A stretch of 36,804 bases of DNA from JAWXBM01 sp034440115 (GTDB taxonomy: Bacteria > Pseudomonadota > Gammaproteobacteria > Xanthomonadales > SZUA-36), in contig JAWXBM010000054.1 of NCBI GenBank assembly GCA_034440115.1, forward strand, positions 1 through 36,804, read 5' to 3'. The notes beneath the pieces were generated by a model that was not told the DNA's origin, ran no database searches, and was given only the letters and a program-made list of their open reading frames with translations. The first letter of the stretch is position 1, and each line of letters opens with the position of its first letter. A program made the translations under genes and the position numbers. Below are positions 25,801-32,801 of the stretch, piece by piece.

Positions 25801-28369
25801 CCAAATGAGCCGGCACATCCAACGACCTCCGGTGCTGCCGCGCTTCGAGCCGACCTCGTTGCAAGAAACAGTCTCCCCGCCTGTAAGCGCTCGTCCAACA
25901 CTGCTCTTTGATAATGGACTGGGCGGCTTTTCCGAAGACGGTCGGGAATACATAATCTCTGTCCGCCCGGGTCACCCAACCCCTGCGCCGTGGTGCAACG
26001 TGCTGGCAAACCCGGAGTTCGGTTGTATCGTCAGCGAGTCGTCACTCGGCTCGACCTGGTCTGCGAACGCCGGCGAGAACCGACTTACGCCCTGGCGCAA
26101 TGATCCGGTATTTGATACCCCTGCCGAAGTGCTCTACCTGAGGGATGAGGAAACTTCTTCGATCTGGTCGGCGACCCCGCTGCCAGCAGGCGGCGAAGTC
26201 GAAACCAGAGTTCATCATGGCGCCGGGTATACGACCTACGTGCGCGAAAGCCACGGCCTGCAGCAGGAGCTCACGATCTTTGTGCCGCCGAATGCACCGC
26301 TCAAGGTTGCGCGTCTTCGATTAAAGAACATGCTTCCGCGTCACCGGCGTCTCACGGCGACCTACTATGTCGAATGGGTACTGGGCAGCTTGCACATAGA
26401 GCAAAGCGCATACGTCGAATCTGAGCTCGAACCCGCGAACGCTTGCCTGCTCGCCACCTGCGACTGGAATGCCGAGTTCGCCGGCCGGGTCGCGTTCCTC
26501 GCCGCCGAACGGGACTTGCATGGGTTTACCACGGACCGTACCGAGTTCCTGGGCCGTTCGGGCAGCTACGCCCTGCCGGACGCACTCACGCGCTGGGGGC
26601 TCAGTGGTCGTATTGAAAGCAGCGGCGATCCCTGTGGCGCGTTGCAGGTGCATTTCGAGCTTGACGCAGCAGGGGAATTAAATGATGAAATCGTTACCCA
26701 CTTCGTGCTGGGACAAGCATCAACACGGGCTGACGCCATTGCGCTTGTCGGTCGTTTCCGACGTCAGGAAGTCATTGACGCGGCATGGAAGGAGTTGGGC
26801 ACATTCTGGGACGACCTGCTGGGCTGTGTGCGTGTAAAAACTCCGGAGCCAGCGATGGATCTTCTGCTCAATCGATGGTTGCAATATCAAAACCTGTCAT
26901 CTCGCATCTTCGGTCGGACGGCTTTCTATCAATCGAGTGGTGCCTTCGGCTTCCGCGACCAACTGCAGGACGTACTCGCCCTGATGCACGCAGCACCCGC
27001 TCGGGCACGTGCGCATATTCTGGAAGCAGCAGCCCATCAATTCGAGGAAGGCGACGTGCTGCATTGGTGGCATCCGCCTTCCGGGCGCGGTGTGCGGACA
27101 CGCTGTTCCGACGACATGGCGTGGCTTCCCTACGTCACCGCGTGTTATGTCTCCGCTACCGGTGATGGATCGATTCTGGCCGAGCGGGTTCACTTCCTCA
27201 AGGGCGAACCGTTGGCAGACAAGGAGCACGATCGCTACGCCGAATATGCGCAGTCCGAACAGAACGAACCCCTTATGGAGCACTGCCGTCGGGCGCTCCA
27301 TCGCGCATTAACCTCGGGCACTCATGGGCTTCCACTGATGGCAGGTGGCGACTGGAACGATGGGATGAACCAAGTTGGCGCAAAAGGTCGTGGTGAGAGC
27401 GTGTGGCTTGCCTGGTTTCTGTGCGCCACCATGAACCGTTTTGCGGACATCTGCGAAAGGTCCGGGTCCGCAGCGGGCGAAGCTGCGGCATGGCGTGCTC
27501 GTTCGGAATCTCTGCGGGCTGCGATCGAGGCGAACGCATGGGACGGCGCCTGGTACCTGCGGGCGTTTCATGACGATGGCTCGCTGGTGGGGTCGAAAAG
27601 CGCGCGCGAATGCACCATTGATTCAATTGCACAGTCGTGGGCGGTGCTTTCGGGGGTAGGCGACCCGGAAAGAGCGATTATCGCAATGCGTGCCGCCGAT
27701 GAACAACTCGTGCATGAGCAGGACCGGCTCATTTTGCTGCTTCGTCCACCCTTTGATGTCACGGTGCACGACCCTGGATATATCCGCTCTTACCCGCCTG
27801 GCGTTCGCGAAAACGGTGGACAATACACGCACGCTGCCACCTGGCTGGGGTGGGCCTATGCGGCGCAAGGAGACGGACAGAACGCGGCGCGCGTTTTCAA
27901 CCTCATCAATCCCATATTGCGCACCCAGACCGTGGCGGATTCTGAGCGCTACCGGGCCGAACCCTATGTGCTGACCGGTGATGTCTACAGCAGCGCCCCG
28001 TGGGTCGGTCGTGGCGGTTGGAGTTGGTATACCGGCTCGGCAGCATGGGCTTACCGTCTTGGCATCGAAGCAATCCTCGGGCTGCGTAAGCAAGATGGTC
28101 ATCTGTTCATTGATCCTTGCATTCCACCCGAGTGGAACGGCTTCGAGGCATGGATTCGCGTTGGCGCCGAAGAGGTTCACATCGTGGTCGAGAACCCACA
28201 TGCCGTGAGCCGCGGCGTCGCCAGCATCACGCTCAACGGTACACCGCTGGCTTCGAACCGGATCGAGTCAGCGGCAATTTCGACGGGAGGACCGCATGAA
28301 GTGTGGCTGCGATTGGGCTCCGAAAGTGACAAAGCAACAATACCCGGCTCATTAGTGAACGATAGATAA
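19823..28369 (+). CDS. Cyclic beta-1,2-glucan synthase (GT84-GH94)
   Basis: The 2848-residue protein matches the size and order of the NdvB/Cgs family. There are membrane helices near 340-390. The glycosyltransferase domain follows, with ITLDSDTE (around 548) and a RMHRW motif (around 693) as QxxRW. More helices lie near 740-880, then a glucoamylase-like middle part (GLFEAIDF, YMAHHQGM). The C-terminal GH94 phosphorylase half has GGDWNDGM near 2507. It uses UDP-glucose to build beta-1,2-glucan on itself, and the phosphorylase domain controls chain length before cyclisation. Cyclic glucans fill the periplasm and give osmotic adaptation. The TTG start overlaps the usp TGA; an internal ATG at 19928 is an alternative. 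The reading frame is unbroken. Confidence 0.93.
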   Translation: MSARPDIKDGATVPALDTEASAVAASQRNVRRAVSMRRSRFTLPPFRAAFERDYRYLAARNVHNASLQRPTEWFLDNYYIIRRVARQVGQDLPPGFVRRLPVLATGPEQGLPRIDALAREFIARKSIELDHSMLDCFVSAYQKSVPLSIAELWALPTMLRAAVLSSLLSFLAELQAPGGEQNGVAVSRSRDQAPDSNPAVDPSMGVERSIRELRLLAEMDWQVFFEEHSCVEAVLRSDPAKVYPLMDFDTCDDYRKAVEDLAWNTGVAEEEVARQAVVLASNAAGDPRRGHLGFYLVGEGRSVLEAQIGFYPRGIERLRRLVRRFPTIAYLLPLTTLTAGPLLLAWWYAAYALHMTWSPLSKVGLVLACMLAAPPLWSVSAMVLQRLYAKLLPPRRLPKLDYSNGVPNSARSLVVIPTQFARAEDVQGMLQQLELHYLSNPDPMLGFALLTDYLDATEIPVDGELLESAAEGIVLLNNKHGDGATGPFLLLHREPRWNPAEGQFMGWERKRGKLEELNRRLRGDKDTSFVRRVGDHARLEDIRFVITLDSDTELPLGAAQRLIGLLAHPLNRATFDARTGRVLAGYTVVQPRLETSPTSALTTLFAQIFAGNAGLDIYTHASSELYQDLFGSGIYCGKGIYDVDSFTRSLKGRVPENTLASHDLFEGMHGRTALASDIVLYEQYPSHYASFCRRMHRWVRGDWQLWPWLLPRVPSTAGSLLRNRLAPIDRWKILDNLRRSIVGPCLCVLLVAGWTVLPLHPLLTTLSALAILLAPLMPAFAEPRRRREALARCVLAVVFMLHEATVVVDAIARVLVRTTITRRNLLQWTSAANTALGYSNQSLRRALWREMFGSPMLAVGITALVIWLRPAALIYAAPVLIVWALAPEIARWVSKPRPQHSTPLAAEEEKRLRLLSRRTWLFFETFVGPADQWLPIDNYQEVPREQTAHRTSPTNIGLMLISTLSAYDLGYIGPSELALRLRRSFDSIGRLSHYRGHLLNWYETKNLEPLLPRYVSTVDSGNFAGCLLALKKGCHEVAQAYVIPAHAWRGLGDSLALVEASLITLEAGADVSQVSPESKLAVNSLRAVLTSMHAHVEDNQDVSMSAAYATLMTLCDETLVNLNSVLLSLLQTGVYRHETDHLRSLRTAMGGLEQHLHQLRREIDSLIPWLSLTAEPASRALDLSAHVRLNEIPATALRLGAELATWESEQRRLGQLTDELEDSASRLREAFERGGESARALQEELTSLANRADREAYAMDFRLLFDGERKLFHIGYNVTADLVDPHYYDLLASEARLASYFAIIKRDVPESHWYALGRPMTVVAGGPALLSWGGTIFEYLMPSLLMRSRQGTLLQQSAEFAVKAQVAYGEHQNVPWGISESSYARLDAHETYQYRSFGVPGLGFKRDLEDDLVVAPYASVLAMSILPKTVVDNVARFESMGMGGIYGLFEAIDFRPDSLLETETTSYAVVRSYMAHHQGMVLVALNNYFNQQIMVDRFHAEPSVGAGEMLLNERAPTTAPAEWPLVAAPDHHNDEETATPLPASTPWTPEAQGRPQAFVFGNGRLSTILTDRGGGGLRWQGLALTRYQPDPTCDGDGIWFYVHDKDRGNTWLATSEQGRTTYAALKAKFHQRDHGISVHVAIAVAPADDVELRRVTLHNETDRPRRLSLTSAGEPVLLKLADAASHPAFARMFIESKYVAELDALVFTRRPRSDNEGRAVLVHRLVSEGKAVKLGGYQTDRSDFFGRCRSVREPRWLEDSSRTDQGRVGTVIDPLMALTADVMLAPNQSVTFAFVTTVARSQSAAVALAAQYGTMQAVRWSFQDAQRQSAGRLARAGINPSLLPPVQRLFSALLFVDPTFREAPAASPNTATPRPRKNAFWGQGISGDLPLVVTRVADPGSMLVQQLVLAQRYLRSCGFAFDIIMLDAEPSGYFTEGVGTLHHALAQVDLSGWLNKRGGVHLLSVDQLNDDACRRLVATARVVLDTRNGTLSDQMSRHIQRPPVLPRFEPTSLQETVSPPVSARPTLLFDNGLGGFSEDGREYIISVRPGHPTPAPWCNVLANPEFGCIVSESSLGSTWSANAGENRLTPWRNDPVFDTPAEVLYLRDEETSSIWSATPLPAGGEVETRVHHGAGYTTYVRESHGLQQELTIFVPPNAPLKVARLRLKNMLPRHRRLTATYYVEWVLGSLHIEQSAYVESELEPANACLLATCDWNAEFAGRVAFLAAERDLHGFTTDRTEFLGRSGSYALPDALTRWGLSGRIESSGDPCGALQVHFELDAAGELNDEIVTHFVLGQASTRADAIALVGRFRRQEVIDAAWKELGTFWDDLLGCVRVKTPEPAMDLLLNRWLQYQNLSSRIFGRTAFYQSSGAFGFRDQLQDVLALMHAAPARARAHILEAAAHQFEEGDVLHWWHPPSGRGVRTRCSDDMAWLPYVTACYVSATGDGSILAERVHFLKGEPLADKEHDRYAEYAQSEQNEPLMEHCRRALHRALTSGTHGLPLMAGGDWNDGMNQVGAKGRGESVWLAWFLCATMNRFADICERSGSAAGEAAAWRARSESLRAAIEANAWDGAWYLRAFHDDGSLVGSKSARECTIDSIAQSWAVLSGVGDPERAIIAMRAADEQLVHEQDRLILLLRPPFDVTVHDPGYIRSYPPGVRENGGQYTHAATWLGWAYAAQGDGQNAARVFNLINPILRTQTVADSERYRAEPYVLTGDVYSSAPWVGRGGWSWYTGSAAWAYRLGIEAILGLRKQDGHLFIDPCIPPEWNGFEAWIRVGAEEVHIVVENPHAVSRGVASITLNGTPLASNRIESAAISTGGPHEVWLRLGSESDKATIPGSLVNDR

Positions 28370-28470
28370 TCAGCAACGTTGCCTGGAGCGATGCGGGTAT
28401 TTGTTTATGCCCCCAGTTATTTTGATTTCCTCAAGAAGCTTGACCCGCTTCGATTACAGGACTATTTTTT

Positions 28471-28492
28471 GGCTTAGGCATATGCCTTAGCC
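28471..28492. promoter_or_regulatory. Candidate VapBC operator (22-bp near-perfect palindrome)
   Basis: GGCTTAGGCAT joined to ATGCCTTAGCC is self-complementary except at one pair. It lies 24 bases before vapB, and a third related half-site (CCTATGCC) follows. Antitoxins of this group bind such repeats to repress their own operon. A diverged version lies before the second vapB start at 35330. Confidence 0.6.
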
Positions 28493-28516
28493 TATGCCTG
28501 TAAGAGGGTGATCAAG

Positions 28517-28759
28517 ATGAATGAATTTGAACGACATGTCCGCCTTTTTCGCAATGGTCGAAATCAGGCTTTGCGCATCCCCCGCGAATTCGAACTGGAA
28601 GGCAATGAGGCCATCATTCGCAAAGAGGGTGATCGGCTGATTGTTGAACCTATCCGTAAGGGACAATTACTCACCTTGCTTTCAAGCCTGGAGCCCCTGG
28701 ACGAGGAATTTCCGGATATTGACGACGATCTCGCAAACCTGGATGACGTGGAGTTGTAG
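28517..28759 (+). CDS. vapB: VapB-type antitoxin (AbrB/MazE-like N-terminus)
   Basis: The 80-residue protein has the swapped-hairpin DNA-binding pattern: RHVRLFRNGRNQALRIPREFEL, then AIIRKEGDRLIVEP. Its acidic C-terminus (EEFPDIDDDLANLDDVEL) would cover the toxin. AGAGGG lies eight bases before the ATG at 28517. A GTG at 28508 in the same frame would add three residues. It is two bases upstream of vapC, as usual. The upstream palindrome is the likely site of self-regulation. Its first 14 residues and promoter recur at 35330. Confidence 0.9.
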   Translation: MNEFERHVRLFRNGRNQALRIPREFELEGNEAIIRKEGDRLIVEPIRKGQLLTLLSSLEPLDEEFPDIDDDLANLDDVEL

Positions 28760-28761
28760 CG

Positions 28762-29181
28762 TTGTCGCTGCGCTACCTGCTTGATAGCAACATACTCTCG
28801 GACCTGTTCAGGCACCCACGCGGCGAAATAGCCAAACGGATTTCTGCCGAAGGCGAGACCAGTATTTGCACCAGCATTATAGTTGCAGCTGAACTGAAAT
28901 TCGGCGCAGAGAAATCGGCTTCCAAGAAACTGCTAACTCGCGTTGAGCTGATTCTCTCGGCTTTGGAAATTCTCCCACTGGAAAGACCCGCCGATCAGCA
29001 TTACGGACAAATTCGCCAGCACCTGGCCAATCAAGGCAAGATTGTGGGTCCTAATGATCTGCTCATCGCTGCTCACGCGAGAGCAATGCAACTCACGCTC
29101 GTCACTGCAAATACACATGAGTTTTCACGGGTGCCTGATTTAAAAGTGGAAAACTGGTTAACTTTGGTCCGCAATCCCTGA
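28762..29181 (+). CDS. vapC: VapC toxin, PIN-domain ribonuclease
   Basis: The 139-residue protein has the PIN active-site acids: Asp8 in YLLDSNILSD, Glu44 in VAAELKFG, and Asp99 in GPNDLLIAAHA. TANTHEFSRV lies near 115-124. Toxins of this kind cut tRNA or rRNA in a Mg2+-dependent way. Translation starts at TTG two bases after vapB, so it depends on vapB translation. Its TGA is immediately followed by the ATG of jetA, with no spacer, so the toxin pair and the Wadjet genes are probably one transcript. Confidence 0.9.
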   Translation: MSLRYLLDSNILSDLFRHPRGEIAKRISAEGETSICTSIIVAAELKFGAEKSASKKLLTRVELILSALEILPLERPADQHYGQIRQHLANQGKIVGPNDLLIAAHARAMQLTLVTANTHEFSRVPDLKVENWLTLVRNP

Positions 29182-30648
29182 ATGTCATTCGATTATTCCT
29201 CTTTAGAGATCTTACGACAGCACCACCCCGGCTGGCGCTTGCTGCGGTCTGATCATGCAGTGCTGGTAGCAAGTTTTCTGCACCGGGTAATCGTGGCACC
29301 CAACGTTCGACTCATGGCCGCGGCAGAATTGGCTGAGTTGTTGGAGGACGAGCTCTATGCCTTGCGTCAACAACTGGGTGAAGATGTATTTCCCAAAAAA
29401 GCACTGGATTACCTGAACGATTGGGCCGCTGTGGACAAGGCTTGGCTGCGCAAATTCTACAAACCCGGCACCGACGAAGCACAATTCGACCTGACTCCAG
29501 TAACCGAAAAGGCCATTGCCTGGTTATCGCAGCTTTCAGAGCGACCATTCGTTGGTACTGAATCCCGCATGTTGACGCTGTTTGACCTGCTCAAACAAAT
29601 GAGCGAAGGCAGCGAATCTGATCCCGTTATCCGTCTCGCCGAGCTACAGAAAAAACGTGACGCAATCGACCTCGAGATGGAGCGGGTTCTGTCTGGTGAT
29701 ATGCCTTTGTTGAACGACACCGAGTTGAAGGAACGCTTCCAGCAATTCATGTATGGTGCTCGCGAGTTGCTCACGGATTTTCGGCAGGTGGAACATAACT
29801 TCCGTCAACTTGACCGCCGCGTCCGCGAGCGGATTGCTTTGTGGGAAGGCAGCAAAGGTGAGTTGCTGGAAGAAATCATGGGTGAACACGATGCGATCGC
29901 TGATACCGATCAAGGCAAAAGCTTTCAGGCTTTTTGGGACTTCCTGCTTTCCAGCCAGCGACAGGAGGAACTGACAACGTTGCTCGATCGCGTATTAAGC
30001 CTGCCCGCCGTGGCGGAGAGCAACCCGGACAGTCGAACCCGGCGTGTACATTACGACTGGATGGAGGCTGGCGAACACAATCAACGCACGGTGGCTTTGC
30101 TGTCACAGCAATTGCGGCGTTTTTTGGATGACCAGGCCTGGCTGGAAAATCGCCGCATTATGGATATCCTGCACGGGATTGAAAGTAATGCATTGGCATT
30201 ACGAGCGCAATGGCATAGAGGCACACCACCCAATGTCTTTATGCAGATGGCCCAAGCTGGAATGGACATCGAGTTGACCATAGAGCGGCGACTGTTCACA
30301 CCTGCCATTAAACCTGTGATTGATCAGTTGACCCTGCAAGCGGGCGATGAAAACATCGATCCTTCAGCTTTGTTCGATCAAGTGGTAGTGGATAAGGAAA
30401 GGCTACGCCGTCACCTACGCCAAGCCCTGCAGTTACAGACCCAAATCACTTTGAGTGAGTTGGTTACCACCCAACCGTTGCAGCATGGACTGGCTGAACT
30501 GGTGGCTTATCTGATGTTGGGCCGTGAAGGCTTTAATGCTGTAGTAGATGAAGCTACGCTTGAGCCCATTAACTGGCAGATTGACATCACCGATGAACGA
30601 GAATTGATTCGTAGCGCGCTGTTACCGCGGGTCATATTTTCTCGATAA
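29182..30648 (+). CDS. jetA: Wadjet JetA (DUF3375)
   Basis: The 488-residue protein matches DUF3375 throughout. It opens YSSLEILRQHHPGWRLLRSDHA and contains the helical middle with ARELLTDFRQVEHNFRQLDR and the YDWMEAGEHNQRTV segment. In Wadjet, JetA is the kleisin-like subunit that joins JetB and the SMC-like JetC into a complex. With the nuclease JetD, this complex recognises and cuts small circular DNA such as plasmids. The length is normal and the frame is unbroken. It abuts vapC with no gap. Because jetC is broken and jetD is missing, the protein cannot act as a full Wadjet here. Confidence 0.9.
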   Translation: MSFDYSSLEILRQHHPGWRLLRSDHAVLVASFLHRVIVAPNVRLMAAAELAELLEDELYALRQQLGEDVFPKKALDYLNDWAAVDKAWLRKFYKPGTDEAQFDLTPVTEKAIAWLSQLSERPFVGTESRMLTLFDLLKQMSEGSESDPVIRLAELQKKRDAIDLEMERVLSGDMPLLNDTELKERFQQFMYGARELLTDFRQVEHNFRQLDRRVRERIALWEGSKGELLEEIMGEHDAIADTDQGKSFQAFWDFLLSSQRQEELTTLLDRVLSLPAVAESNPDSRTRRVHYDWMEAGEHNQRTVALLSQQLRRFLDDQAWLENRRIMDILHGIESNALALRAQWHRGTPPNVFMQMAQAGMDIELTIERRLFTPAIKPVIDQLTLQAGDENIDPSALFDQVVVDKERLRRHLRQALQLQTQITLSELVTTQPLQHGLAELVAYLMLGREGFNAVVDEATLEPINWQIDITDERELIRSALLPRVIFSR

Positions 30649-30675
30649 GAACGCAAAACAGGGCACGATCCAAAC

Positions 30676-31338
30676 ATGCAAGATAAGATATCGATCGCAG
30701 ATGACAAACCCGCTCCCACCGCGGATTTGTCTGTGTTGCTTATAGGCTTGTTTAAGGGCGTTATCTGCCGTCAAGCCGACGAAAGGCTTTGGGCTGCCTT
30801 GTTGAATCTGCAAGCACGGGTGCGTGATTATGTGGCGGTGCTTGATCTCGAACTGGTGCTGGATGAAGCAGAAGGCTATGCCTTCTTGAAGAGCCGTCCC
30901 GAACCCAGTGATGATGAACCCGCACCTCGCCTGCCCCGCCTGGTGGCTCGCAGACCCTTGTCTTTCCCGCTGAGCTTGATGTTGGCGCTGTTGCGCAAGA
31001 AACTGGCTAAGTTTGACGCCAGCGGCGGCGATACCCGATTGGTGTTGAGCTTCGATGAACTGGTAGAGCTGGTACGCGTATTTCTGCCCGATGGAAACAA
31101 TGAAGCGCGCTTGATTGACCAGATTTCAATAACCATCAATAAGGTTGTTGAATTGGGTTTTCTGCACAAACTCAAAAGCTCAGGCACGACTGCCGGTGCA
31201 TTCAGCTATGAAGTACGGCGAATTATAAAAGCGTTTGTTGATGCCCAGTGGCTGGCCGAATTCGATGAGCGATTGGCGAGTTACCGGCAACAGTTAGCTA
31301 CTGATTCCACTGCCAATGACGACCCAGACCTTGAGTGA
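30676..31338 (+). CDS. jetB: Wadjet JetB (DUF4194)
   Basis: The 220-residue protein fits DUF4194 (JetB), the kite-like winged-helix partner of JetA. Its body has DLSVLLIGLFKGVICRQADE, a block with PLSFPLSLMLALLRKKL, and a C-terminal winged-helix part with ISITINKVVELGFLHKL and YEVRRIIKAFV. It lies 27 bases after jetA and overlaps the jetC start by 23 bases. The frame is intact. The position and size agree with the usual jetA-jetB-jetC-jetD order. Confidence 0.88.
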   Translation: MQDKISIADDKPAPTADLSVLLIGLFKGVICRQADERLWAALLNLQARVRDYVAVLDLELVLDEAEGYAFLKSRPEPSDDEPAPRLPRLVARRPLSFPLSLMLALLRKKLAKFDASGGDTRLVLSFDELVELVRVFLPDGNNEARLIDQISITINKVVELGFLHKLKSSGTTAGAFSYEVRRIIKAFVDAQWLAEFDERLASYRQQLATDSTANDDPDLE

Positions 31339-31423
31339 CATGCAAACACTGGGCCTGGATTTTATCGCTGACGATACGCTGACAGGCTTTCGCCTGTTAC
31401 GGCTTGAAGTACTTAATTGGGGC
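31316..31423 (+). pseudogene. jetC: Truncated jetC (Wadjet SMC-like ATPase), 5' end only
   Basis: The ATG at 31316 opens MTTQTLSDMQTLGLDF and reaches GFRLLRLEVLNWG. This is the stretch that precedes the Walker A region in JetC and related SMC-like ATPases. The frame then enters the left inverted repeat of the IS at 31424. About 36 of an expected thousand or more codons remain, with no Walker A. Past the IS, a frame at 32754-32786 reads LIGDKLSLDA and a stop. This could be the tail of jetC or jetD, but it is too short to assign. Confidence 0.8.
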
Positions 31424-32755
31424 AGTAGTGTCCGGTTAACTTGCAAAATCATGCGCCAGTACCGAGCATTGGTCCGGGTTACAGAGCGATTTATTTTGGT
31501 GTCGATTTGAAATCAGTTTACTCTCATTCAGGTTCGCGTAATTTCCAGAGGTTGATAACTCTGGAGACGCGCCATGAATTTGGGCAAGACACTGTTCGCA
31601 CAACTCATGGAGTTCATTCCATGGACCAGCTTTGCTCGTATCGTGGCGCGTTATGGCGGCGATACCCGAGTGCGCAGTCTGTGCTGCAGCGAGCAATTTC
31701 GGGCTATGGCTTTCGCCCAGCTGACCTATCGCGAAAGTCTGCGGGACATCGAAACCTGTTTGCTGGCCAACCAATCGAAACTGTACAGCACGGGTTTTCG
31801 AGCACCCGTCAAACGCTCGACGCTGGCCGATGCCAACGAGGGACGCGACTGGCGTATCTGGGCGGACCTGGCAGCGCTGCTCATTCGACGAGCACGCAAG
31901 CTCTACTGCAACGACAGCTTCGGCGTCGACTTGGACAACACCGTCTACGCGCTGGATGCCACGACTATCGATCTGTGTCTGTCGTTGTTTCCATGGGCGC
32001 CGTTTCGTTCCGCCAAAGCGGCCGTCAAGCTGCATACCCTGCTGGACTTGCGCGGCAACATTCCGGCCTTTCTTCATATCACCGATGGCAAGACCCACGA
32101 GGTCAATGTCTTGGATTTGTTGGCCTTCGAAGCCGGGGCGTTCTATGTGATGGATCGCGGTTATCTGGACTTTGGGCGATTGTTCACGCTGCATCAGACG
32201 GCGGCGTTCTTTATCACCAGAGCCAAGCACAACATGGACGCGCGCCGAGTGTATTCGATGCCAGCAGATCGAAGCACCGACATCATCTGCGACCAGCGTA
32301 TCGCTTTGAACGGGTACTACGCTTCGCGGGATTATCCCGAGCAGTTGCGACGCATACGTTTCAAAGACCCGGAGTCTGGCAAGACCCTGGTGTTCCTGAC
32401 CAACAACACCGCCTTGCCGGCATTGACCATTGCCGCATTGTACAAAAGCCGTTGGCAGGTCGAGCTGTTCTTCAAGTGGATCAAACAGCATCTGCGCATC
32501 AAGCGCTTTATCGGCACCAGTGAGAACGCAGTGAAAACGCAAATCTGGTGTGCCGTGGCTACTTATGTGCTGATTGCCATTGTCAGAAAGGAGTTGCAAC
32601 TGGATGCTTCACTCTACACTTTGCTACAGATTTTATCGGTGTCTGTTTTTGAGAAAACCCAGCTGCACCAAGCCTTTGCAGGTGTTGGGCAACTTCAAAA
32701 CCAGACAGACTTTCATAACCAGTTAAATTTATTCGACTTTTAACCGAACACTACT
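31424..32755 (+). mobile_element. IS4-family insertion sequence
   Basis: The element is about 1.33 kb. The left end agtagtgtccggttaa (31424-31439) and the reverse complement of the right end, agtagtgttcggttaa (32740-32755), match at 15 of 16 positions. It encodes one transposase. Flanks (aattggggc on the left, gattggcga on the right) do not form a clean target duplication, which suggests loss of DNA on one side after insertion. Confidence 0.85.
31574..32743 (+). CDS. IS4-family transposase (DUF4372 N-terminus, DDE domain)
   Basis: The 389-residue protein has an N-terminal DUF4372-type part (SLCCSEQFRAMAFAQLTYRESLRDIE) and a DDE catalytic core. Likely acids are the Asp in YALDATTIDLCLS, the Asp in YVMDRGYLDF, and the Glu in YKSRWQVELFFKWIKQHL, the YREK-type signature of the IS4 group. 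The ATG follows GGAGACGCGCC. It ends 12 bases before the right end of the element. Long antisense and overlapping frames inside it are shadows. The gene appears intact, so the element may still move. Confidence 0.9.
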   Translation: MNLGKTLFAQLMEFIPWTSFARIVARYGGDTRVRSLCCSEQFRAMAFAQLTYRESLRDIETCLLANQSKLYSTGFRAPVKRSTLADANEGRDWRIWADLAALLIRRARKLYCNDSFGVDLDNTVYALDATTIDLCLSLFPWAPFRSAKAAVKLHTLLDLRGNIPAFLHITDGKTHEVNVLDLLAFEAGAFYVMDRGYLDFGRLFTLHQTAAFFITRAKHNMDARRVYSMPADRSTDIICDQRIALNGYYASRDYPEQLRRIRFKDPESGKTLVFLTNNTALPALTIAALYKSRWQVELFFKWIKQHLRIKRFIGTSENAVKTQIWCAVATYVLIAIVRKELQLDASLYTLLQILSVSVFEKTQLHQAFAGVGQLQNQTDFHNQLNLFDF

Positions 32756-32801
32756 GATTGGCGATAAACTGTCACTGGATGCGTAGAACAATCCAAGAAA
32801 T

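Noticed and set aside
24460..28369. Separate cellobiose phosphorylase gene
   Set aside because: The frame is continuous from 19823, and fusion of a GH94 half is normal for cyclic beta-1,2-glucan synthases.
31441..32523. 360-codon plus-strand ORF within the IS
   Set aside because: It overlaps the transposase in another frame and lacks the DDE motifs.
31415..32764. Nine-base target duplication around the IS
   Set aside because: aattggggc and gattggcga agree at only six of nine positions, so it is not accepted as a duplication.
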